Below are positions 41,961-49,684 of a stretch of 64,000 nucleotides of DNA, in pieces (the stretch's first letter is position 1; the number at the start of each line of letters is the position of its first letter). Origin of the DNA: Bryobacterales bacterium (GTDB lineage Bacteria > Acidobacteriota > Terriglobia > Bryobacterales > Bryobacteraceae). The notes under the pieces were generated by a model. It was not told where the DNA came from. It was given only the letters and a program-made list of their open reading frames with translations, and did no database searches. A program made the translations under genes and the position numbers. The stretch is taken from contig PNAJ01000050.1 in the NCBI GenBank assembly GCA_003170295.1, forward strand, positions 1-64,000, in the 5' to 3' direction.

Positions 41961-42901
41961 AAAAAACTATTTCGATCGTGGGATTATTTTTTTCCTGTGC
42001 GGTGTTCGCGCAGGACCGGCCGAAGGTGCTCGGGGTCGCGCACATGGCTGTGTATGTCAAAAATCTTGCCAAGACTAGGCAGTTTTACGAAGAGATGCTC
42101 GGCTTCGGCGAGCCGTTCACGTTGCCGAACAAAGATAAGTCCGGGACTCGCATCGTCTTCATAAAGGTCAACGACAAGCAGTACTTTGAGATTTTCAATG
42201 AGAAGGATCGCGGCGAAGGGCAGCTCAACCACATTTCGTTCTATGTCGACAGCGCGGATCGGGCGTACGCGTTTTTCAAGGCGCACGGCATCGAAGTGAT
42301 GGGGGACACGGGGCAGGTGGGCAAGGGGCAGACCGGAAATAAGAATTTCAACGTGAAGGATCCGGACGGGCATATCGTCGAGATCGTGGAGTATCAACCC
42401 GATAGCTGGACGGCGCGCGAAGCCGGCAAGTTCATGCCATCGACGCGCATCTCCGATCACATTATGCACGTGGGCGTGCTGGTGGGCGATTTAGATAAGT
42501 CGATGGCGTTTTATCACGGGCTGCTCGGGTTCACGGAATTCTGGCGTGGCAGCGGCTCGCCGAAGTCCCTGAGCTGGGTGAATATGAAGGTCCCTGAAGG
42601 GGACGATTACCTGGAGTTCATGCTGTACAACAAGATTCCAGAGCCGGACGGACGCGGAACGAAGAACCACGCGTCGCTGACGATTCTGGATGCCGACAAG
42701 GCGCTCGAGGAGATCAAGCGGCGCGCGGCAAAGATCGGATACACGCGGGAAATCGTGATCCAGACGGGCGTGAATCGCAAGCGGCAGATCAATCTGTACG
42801 ATCCGGATGGAACGCGGATCGAGTTGATGGAACCGAATACGGTGGACGGGAAGCCGGCGCCATCGTCGGCGGCTCCGCCTCCTCATCCGACAGCGAATTG
42901 A
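41957..42901 (+). CDS. Secreted protein with two VOC (glyoxalase-fold) domains
   Basis: 314 residues with a signal peptide (KKTISIVGLFFSCAVFA). Two VOC modules: LGVAHMAVYVKNLAKTRQFY at 25-150 and DHIMHVGVLVGDLDKSMAFY at 165-295. Putative metal ligands (His and Glu at strand ends such as GQLNHISFYV, DPDGHIVEIVEY, DPDGTRIELME) are partly kept. Secreted tandem VOC proteins are known in Acidobacteria, but their reaction is not established. It closes the three-gene cluster; a strong ribosome site for the TonB receptor follows 30 bases later. Confidence 0.83.
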   Translation: MKKTISIVGLFFSCAVFAQDRPKVLGVAHMAVYVKNLAKTRQFYEEMLGFGEPFTLPNKDKSGTRIVFIKVNDKQYFEIFNEKDRGEGQLNHISFYVDSADRAYAFFKAHGIEVMGDTGQVGKGQTGNKNFNVKDPDGHIVEIVEYQPDSWTAREAGKFMPSTRISDHIMHVGVLVGDLDKSMAFYHGLLGFTEFWRGSGSPKSLSWVNMKVPEGDDYLEFMLYNKIPEPDGRGTKNHASLTILDADKALEEIKRRAAKIGYTREIVIQTGVNRKRQINLYDPDGTRIELMEPNTVDGKPAPSSAAPPPHPTAN

Positions 42902-42931
42902 TGGAAAGAGAAATAGACCAAGGAGGTCCTT

Positions 42932-45900
42932 ATGCGCACCAGGTTCGCTGCGCTACTGATCGGAATCGCGGCTGCGACAATTGCGGCCGCACAAACTTCA
43001 TCGGGCTCGATTGTAGGGAGAGTCACCGATTCCACGCACGCGATGATCGCCAGCGCGTCGATCAAGGTACGCAATGTCGCGACCAACCAGACGCGTACGG
43101 CGGAGACTCAGATCGACGGCCAGTACACCGTGTCGAACCTGCCCGCCGGGGACTATGACGTGACCGTCGACAAAGCGGGTTTCAAACAAGTTCGTGAGAC
43201 CAACCTCGAGCTGCAAGTGGAACAGGTCGCGCGTCTCGACGTCCAACTGGATGTCGGTTCCGTCTCGGAGACCGTTGAGATCAAGGCAGTGGTTGCGCTG
43301 CTCAACACCGAGACATTCACGCGCGGCGATGTGATCGCTCCGAACGAAATTACGGAGATGCCTCTCAATGGGCGTAACTTCAACGACCTCGCATTCACCG
43401 TGGCGGGTGTGCAGCCGGCCGAGCAGGGCAGCAAGGGCGCGCCTTACGTGATCAACGGCGCGCGCGCCGATGCCAGCAACGTCGTGATCGACGGCTTCAA
43501 CGATGAGAATCCTCGGGACGCGGGGTCGCAGGCGCAGCCGCCGCTCGATTCGCTCCAGGAGTTCAAACTCCAAACATCGGGATATTCGGCCGAATATGGC
43601 CGATTGGCCGGGGGCGTGGTCACCATGGTCCTCAAGTCGGGCGCCAATCAACTTCACGGGTCGCTTTTTGAGTTTGTCCGCAACGACGATTTCGACGCGC
43701 GCAATTTTTTCGACCAGGCCTAAAGCGAGCTGCGGCGCAACCAGTTTGGCGGAATGATTAGCGGTCTGGTGACGATCCCGAAAATCTATGACGGCCACAA
43801 CCGTACCTTTTTTCTGGTGAGCGAGGAAAGTTATCGCCAGGTATCAGGGTTGAACAGCATCGGCATCGTGCCCACCAGGCTTGAACGGCAGGGAAATTTC
43901 TCGCAGTCTTACAATGCCACGGGACAACTGATCCTGGTCAAAGACCCGACGCTTTCAGGCTCCTGCACGGCCACCAGTGCCGCGGCTTGCTTTCCCGGCA
44001 ACATCATCCCGGCTGCGCGAATCAGCCCCATTGCCCAGAAGCTGCTGGCGAATTACCCGCTGCCGAATCTAGCGGGCGCTAACAACTTCATCACAAATTT
44101 TCCCGGTCGCGACAACTGGGACAATCTTCTCTTTAAAGTTGACCAGCGCCTGGGCAACAACGACAATGTTTCCGTGCGCGCGCTGGAGCGCTGGGAGGCG
44201 AATAACAATCCGTACTCCGGCAGTCCCGTTGGAACCTTCGGCGCGACCACCAATTCCACTCAGGAACTATACGGGATTTCCGAAACACATATCTTCAGTC
44301 CGACGCAGATCAATGAATTCCGATTTGGGCTGACGCGGACCAAGAGCGCGGAAACCAGCGCCCACGCGGGCACCAACTATGCGGAGCAAATGGGCATCCC
44401 CGGCACCACGACCGATCCAAGTCTCACCGGATTCCCCAAGTTCAGCATTACCGGGTTTGAGACCATCGGCGACAATGCCAGCGATCCAATACGTTACACC
44501 GTAAACGATTTCAACCTGAACGATTCGTTCACGTGGATTAAGGGGCGCCACGCGATCAAAGTCGGCGGCGATATTCTGCGGGTGCAGTACTATCAGCCCA
44601 CCAACTCCAATTTCAACGGCACGTTCACATTCAACGGCAAGCTCACTAACGATGGAATCGGTGACGTTCTCCTGGGATCGCCGAGCAGCACTTCGATCAA
44701 GATCGGGACCGTGACGAATCACCTCTACGACACGAACTACGGAGCCTACATCCAGGACGATTGGAAGGTTCTACCGAACCTCACCGTAAACCTTGGGATG
44801 CGCTATGAAATTCAAGGCGCACCCTATGAAGAGTACGGCCAGATGACGAGTTTCGATCCGGGTGTCGGTAAAGTTCTGCTCGGAGGCGTGTCAACGTTGC
44901 CGAACTGGCAGACGATCGTGGCTAGTGCGGGGCTCACCGGACTGGTCGGGCTGGGCAGTGATTACGGCCTTCCGAAGGCGCTGGTCAACACCAATTACGA
45001 TAACTTCGCACCGCGTCGGCTTCGCATGGCGTCCTTTCAATAATGCCAAGACTGTCATTCGCAGCGGCTATGGAGTTTTCTACACCGGTTCGAGATTGAG
45101 TGCGATGCGAACCGATCTCGCCGGCGGATTCCCGTTCTCGCTTTCGCAGACATTCACAGGGTCCACCACTAATCCGAGTCTCGTGACGCTTGCCAATCCG
45201 TTTCCAGCCTCGCTTGCGAAAACGTCCGGCGTGACTACCGCCAGCGGCTGGGAAGTGAATGCGCCGTCGCCTTACCTCCAGAGCTGGAATTTCACGATTG
45301 AGCGCGAAGTGGCGAAAGGCGTGGCCGTTGAGGTCGGCTATGCGGGCTCGAAGGGCACTCATCTGGGAAGAAAGTACGATCTCAATCAGGAAATAGGACG
45401 CCCACTTCCACCACTCGGCCGTACGCCGGCTACGGCGACACTGAATACTATTCCTTTGGGTCGAATTCGAGTTACCAATCCGGTACGGTGACGGCGAAAA
45501 AGCGATTGGAGCACGGTTTGTTCTTTCGTGCCAACTACACCTACGCCAAATCCATCGACGTAGCCTCAGGTTTGAACTATGCCGGAGACGGCGGAGTTGC
45601 GGGCGCGCAGAATTCCCAGAACCTCAACTCCGAGCGAGGCAGATCTAACTTCGATATCCGCCACGTCTTCAGCATGACGTTTTCCTGGAGACTGCCCTCC
45701 CATCACAATGTTGTGCTGCGCGGATGGCAATTGGCAGGGACAGGGGCGGCGTATAGCGGGGCGCCGTTCACACCTCTGGTCTCGGGCGCGTCCGCGGATG
45801 TGGCGCAAGCCACCCGCCCGGACCGGATCGGCAACGGCAGCCTGCCCAATCCTTCACCTGCGGACTGGTTCAACTTGAATGCGTTTACCATCGTGGCGGA

Positions 45901-46156
45901 CAGCGCATTCCGCTTCGGCAACTCGGGCCGCAATATCTTGACTGGTCCCGGATCGGTGGCGATGAACCTCGCGCTCTCCCGGAATTTCCAGATTCTTGAG
46001 CGGACCCGCCTGCAGATACGTTGGGAGACTTTCAATGTCTCGAATCACGTTAATTTCCAACTGCCCGCGGACGCGCTCGATAAGGCGAACGCGGGAACGA
46101 TTACCGCGGCTAACGCGGCGCGTGTCATGCAACTCGGCGCGCGTATTGATTTCTAG
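42932..46156 (+). pseudogene. Oar-like TonB-dependent receptor gene with three lesions
   Basis: An excellent ribosome site (AAGGAGGT) and signal peptide start a receptor with an N-terminal carboxypeptidase-like domain (GSIVGRVTDSTHAMIASASI), a plug (MPLNGRNFNDLAF, VVIDGFNDENPR) and a barrel. Lesions: an in-frame TAA at 43721-43723 within RNFFDQA...SELRRNQFGG, a one-base loss near 45010-45018 (APR then VGFAWRPFNN in the next frame), and a compensating shift near 45395-45415 (RPYAGYGDTEYYSFG resumes). The last part is intact to GARIDF. The original would be about 1,074 residues. Protein from this allele should be truncated and inactive. Confidence 0.88.
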
Positions 46157-46163
46157 GAGCATC

Positions 46164-46716
46164 ATGAAAGTATTTCCGTTTTTTCTGTTCGCGTTGATCG
46201 CGGCGGCACAGCAAAATCCTCAGCCGTGCGCGGGACTGCCTCCGGGTAAGCACTCGCTGCTGGAACGGATGACCACGCAGTTCGGGCTTACCTGCGAGCA
46301 GCAGCTAAAAATCGAACCTATTCTTCATGACGAGGAGTCTGTCACCAAGCCTCTGCTGAAATTCAGTTCCTTATCGCCGGAACAAAAGCAGGCAGTGATG
46401 CTTACCATCAAGCTCGCGGCCCGGCGCCAGGTTCGCACCGTGCTCACTGCGGATCAGCAGAAGGGCATGGATCAGGAAGTCGAGAGCGTCACGAAAAGCG
46501 GCGGCGGGAAAAAGGGCGGCGCCAAGAAAGCTGAGCCGGCTTCCGCGGGCATCGACGATGAGCAGGGCGATCGTCAAATATGTGGCTTTGACACCCGAAG
46601 AGAAGAAAGCGATGCTGCTTAAAGTCAAGCAGGCCGCGCGCGCCGATAACTCCCTCCAGCTTTCCGCCGAGCAGCAACAAAAGCTGGACGGGGAAATCGC
46701 GGATCTGAAGAAATAG
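46164..46716 (+). pseudogene. Spy/CpxP-like LTxxQ-repeat protein, frameshifted
   Basis: Starts at ATG 46164 with AGGAG upstream and a signal peptide (MKVFPFFLFALIAAAQ). LTCEQQLKIEPILHDE and LSPEQKQAVMLTIKLAARRQ repeat the LTxxQ pattern of Spy-like periplasmic chaperones. The frame is lost near 46550-46575; the next frame continues with the parallel repeat LTPEEKKAMLLKVKQAAR and LSAEQQQKLDGEIADLKK to the stop at 46716. The second half also has an ATG (46558), so two short proteins are formally possible. A one-base change in a once continuous gene is simpler. Confidence 0.72.
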
Positions 46717-46724
46717 GAGATGTA

Positions 46725-47654
46725 ATGACCGTTTCCCGACGTCACTTCATTGGAGCCGCGCTGGCTGCGGGACTAGCGAGCGCTCAAAAAGCAAAGAAGC
46801 AGGAGTTCAAAGTCTCTCTTAACGCGTACTCGTTTAACAAAATGTTGAACGATACCATCAAGGGGCGCGGCGAGGGAATCACGCTGCCGCAGATGTTCGA
46901 TTTCGCCGCGAAGAATAAATTCGAGGGCGTCGACCCCACCGGATATTTTTTCCCGGGATACCCGGCGGTTCCCAAGCCCTCTTATGTGGACGAGTTGAAG
47001 AAGAGGGCGGCGGACCTCGGCCTGGGAATCAGCGGCACCGGCGTACGCAACAATTTCACGACCGCGGACAAAGCCGTTCGCAACGCGGGAGTCGCACACA
47101 TTAAGCAATGGGTGGAGGTTGCCGCGCAGCTCGGCGCGCCGGTGATCCGGGTGTTTGCCGATACGCAAATGCGGGCTCAGACCTGGCAGTCCGTGTCAAA
47201 TGGGGCGTCGCGATCCGAAGTGCAGGACTACATCGCCGCCGCGCTTCGTGAGTGTGCCGACTGCGGAAAGAAGTATGGAGTCCGGATCGGCGTACAAAAT
47301 CATGGCGATTTTCTGCAGAGCGGCGAGGAATTAATGACGCTCGTGAAAGCCGTTGGTTCCGAATGGTGTGGTCCCATCGTCGACACAGGATATTTCAAAA
47401 CGAAAGATCCGTATGCAGACATTGCGCTGGTCGCGCCGCATGCTCTCAACTGGCAGATCAAGCAGAGTCCTCTGGGCGAGGATAGCGAAGTCCCGACGGA
47501 TCTGAAGAAGCTGATGAACATCGTTCGTAAATCAGGCTATAGCGGCTATCTTCCGATTGAAACGCTCTCGCCCAGAGGGAAGCCATACGATCCATTCACG
47601 GTTGTTCCCGCATTCGCAGCGCAGTTCCGAGCGGCCATCGAGGCGACGGCGTAA
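46725..47654 (+). CDS. Xylose-isomerase-like TIM-barrel protein, exported (Tat)
   Basis: 309 residues; leader TVSRRHFIGAALAAGLASA with twin arginines; AGGAG 6 bases before the ATG. Barrel motifs: NKFEGVDPTGYFFPGYP, GAPVIRVFAD, VRIGVQNHGDFL, PIVDTGYFKTKDPY and GYLPIETLSPRG, with Asp, His and Glu residues in the metal positions of the AP-endonuclease-2 fold. Likely an epimerase or isomerase of an unusual sugar, perhaps released by the preceding secreted enzymes. It is intact even though the two genes before it are broken. Confidence 0.85.
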   Translation: MTVSRRHFIGAALAAGLASAQKAKKQEFKVSLNAYSFNKMLNDTIKGRGEGITLPQMFDFAAKNKFEGVDPTGYFFPGYPAVPKPSYVDELKKRAADLGLGISGTGVRNNFTTADKAVRNAGVAHIKQWVEVAAQLGAPVIRVFADTQMRAQTWQSVSNGASRSEVQDYIAAALRECADCGKKYGVRIGVQNHGDFLQSGEELMTLVKAVGSEWCGPIVDTGYFKTKDPYADIALVAPHALNWQIKQSPLGEDSEVPTDLKKLMNIVRKSGYSGYLPIETLSPRGKPYDPFTVVPAFAAQFRAAIEATA

Positions 47655-47657
47655 ACA

Positions 47658-48554
47658 TCAACTGAGGCGGCGCAGCACGGCGCCCCTCATTACGCTAGTC
47701 CATTCCGCGAGGTATCGAGCCATCGCTCTTGGATTGGTCCAAAGACCTACGGGCAGGCTTTCGAGATAACGGAGCATCGACGGGCGGAACGGTTCGAAGA
47801 ACTGATCGCGGGCATCGGCCCGGTAGCACAAGTAGCTGTAAATCCATTGGAACGGCACGTAGGCGCAATCGCGTTTCAAGATCTTGAACGTCTCGCGAAA
47901 CACGGCGTCGCGCTGGTGCAACGTTTTATTCGCGTGATGCATACGGGACTCGGCCAGGGTCGCGTCGATCCGTTGCACCGTGTACGTGCGTGTCAGGCGC
48001 AGCCAGAATTCGTAGTCGAAGGTCAGATTGAAGTTCGGATCCAGGCCGCCGGTGTTTTCGAAAGGCTCGCGGCGCAGAAAGCTGGCGGGCTGGCAGATAA
48101 AGCACTCGCGTTCGAGCAGAGTGCGGTCGAAATCGCGCACGGGATAAGGTGTAATGCGCGCTCCGGTCTCGTCGATCCACCATGCGTCTCCATAAACACC
48201 GGCGTGCTCGGGATGCTCGCGCAAATGCCACACGGCGGAGGACACCGCGCCGGGACGATACAGATCGTCGGCGTTGAGGAACCCGAGAATCTCCCCCTTT
48301 CCGCGCGCAAATCCCCGATTCACAGCATCGGCGGTGCCGCGATCCTGCAGGGATTCCCAATCGAGCGAGCGCTGGTATTCTTTGAGGATTTCGAGCGTCT
48401 CATCGGTCGACCCTCCGTCCATTACGATGTACTCGATGCGCGGGTAGTCCTGCGCGAGCACGCTGAGGATGGTCTGCTCCAGGAACCGCGCCGCGTTCAG
48501 ACAAGGCGTAACAATGGTGACTAGCGGATTGACCAGCGGCTCATCCTCCCACAT
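47658..48554 (-). CDS. GT2 glycosyltransferase
   Basis: 298 residues from the ATG at 48554, which overlaps the upstream ThiF-like gene by 14 bases. GT-A motifs: VTIVTPCLNAARFLEQTI, IVMDGGSTDET, and GFLNADDLYRPGA as the DXD equivalent; the acceptor region has FDYEFWLRLTR. The C-terminus is amphipathic and lacks membrane spans. Transfers an unknown sugar, presumably to a surface glycan. The pairing with a ThiF-type enzyme is unusual. Confidence 0.88.
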   Translation of the reverse strand: MWEDEPLVNPLVTIVTPCLNAARFLEQTILSVLAQDYPRIEYIVMDGGSTDETLEILKEYQRSLDWESLQDRGTADAVNRGFARGKGEILGFLNADDLYRPGAVSSAVWHLREHPEHAGVYGDAWWIDETGARITPYPVRDFDRTLLERECFICQPASFLRREPFENTGGLDPNFNLTFDYEFWLRLTRTYTVQRIDATLAESRMHHANKTLHQRDAVFRETFKILKRDCAYVPFQWIYSYLCYRADARDQFFEPFRPSMLRYLESLPVGLWTNPRAMARYLAEWTSVMRGAVLRRLS

Positions 48555-49563
48555 AGCGGGCATACAGGCTCCGGGCGATTCCGACATCCGTCGTTCCCTT
48601 GACGATAGCGCGGCCGTCGGGAAAAACCATCAGTTCGTACGCGTCGAGCGTTACGCGCAGCGCGAACTCGTTCGAGCGGACCGGACCAAGTTCGCCCAGC
48701 CGCCGCGCCAGATCGATCAAATCGAGCGGACGGTTGCGTTCATGAATCTGTACGGCATTACGGCCGCACAAGCTGACGGGCGCGCGTTTGGAACCATCCA
48801 GATGAACGAAGTCGCGGAGCCCGCAGCAAGTGCAGTTTGGATCGCGCGATGGCGGAGCGATGTGCCGGATCTCGCCGGTCCAGACGTCGATCGTGGTTAG
48901 TCTTGCGACAATTCCCTCCGTTCCACCCGCGAGAATCCTCATTGCGTCGGCGGTCTGCAACGCCGCGATAGCGGCCGTCACCGTGCCCAATACGCCGGCG
49001 GTCTCACACGTCGGCTGCGCGCCCTGCGGCGGCTCTGGATAGACGCATTTGAGGCACGCGGTGACGCCCGGAATGACGGCCAGCTTCAGCCCGTAACTCG
49101 ACACTGCGGCGCCGTAAACCCAGGGGATGTTCTCGCGGACCGAAAAATCGTTGATCAGGTAGCGGGTCTCGAAGTTGTCCGTGCCGTCGAGAATCAAATC
49201 CATATTCTCCAGCAGATCCGCCGCGTTCGAGGGACTGAGATCGGCGACCACCGGCTCCAGAGCGATCTCGGAATTGATTTGCGCAAGGCGCCGCGCCGCC
49301 GCAACCGCCTTGGGAGTTCCGTCCTTCGCATCCGCTTCGGAAAAGAGGAACTGCCGCTGCAGGTTGCCCAACTCCACCAGGTCACGATCGATAATACGCA
49401 ACAGGCCGGCACCCGCCCGCGCCAATATTTCCGCTTGCACCGTTCCCAGCGCGCCGCATCCTACGATCGCGACACGCGATGCGCCGATCCGCGCCTGCCC
49501 CTTTTCCCCCCAAGGCGTAAAACGTTGCTGGCGGGAGTAACGGGATTCGCTGGAGCGCATCAT
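48541..49563 (-). CDS. ThiF/MoeB/HesA-family adenylyltransferase
   Basis: 340 residues from the tandem ATG at 49563/49560. E1-like nucleotide motif AIVGCGALGTVQAE, RDLVELGNLQRQFLF, LILDGTDNFETRYLIND, and zinc pairs CLKC and CTCC are all present, so the domain is complete. The last 75 residues form a small alpha/beta tail (VFPDGRAIVKGTTDVG) in place of the rhodanese domain of longer MoeB relatives. Such enzymes adenylate the C-terminus of ThiS/MoaD-like sulfur carriers; no carrier gene is next to it. No ribosome site is evident. Confidence 0.9.
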   Translation of the reverse strand: MMRSSESRYSRQQRFTPWGEKGQARIGASRVAIVGCGALGTVQAEILARAGAGLLRIIDRDLVELGNLQRQFLFSEADAKDGTPKAVAAARRLAQINSEIALEPVVADLSPSNAADLLENMDLILDGTDNFETRYLINDFSVRENIPWVYGAAVSSYGLKLAVIPGVTACLKCVYPEPPQGAQPTCETAGVLGTVTAAIAALQTADAMRILAGGTEGIVARLTTIDVWTGEIRHIAPPSRDPNCTCCGLRDFVHLDGSKRAPVSLCGRNAVQIHERNRPLDLIDLARRLGELGPVRSNEFALRVTLDAYELMVFPDGRAIVKGTTDVGIARSLYARYVGG

Positions 49564-49612
49564 AGTTAAAGGAGACGTCTTCGTTCTGATGTTAACAGCA
49601 AGCACCAGCACG

Positions 49613-49640
49613 GAACCGCCATGCGTAAGCATGCGGACAG
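49613..49640 (-). repeat. 28-bp palindromic repeat (family S), copy 2
   Basis: The exact reverse complement of 27293-27320. It lies between the divergent ThiF-like and Omp85 genes and would be inside their shared promoter region. Confidence 0.8.
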
Positions 49641-49684
49641 GCGCGAAATCACCGGGGCAAGCCCGAGCGCTATCATTGTAAATC

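Noticed and set aside
45000..45420. Programmed frameshifting in the TonB receptor
   Set aside because: No slippery heptamer or downstream structure is evident at 45010, and an in-frame stop also exists, so decay or sequence error is simpler.
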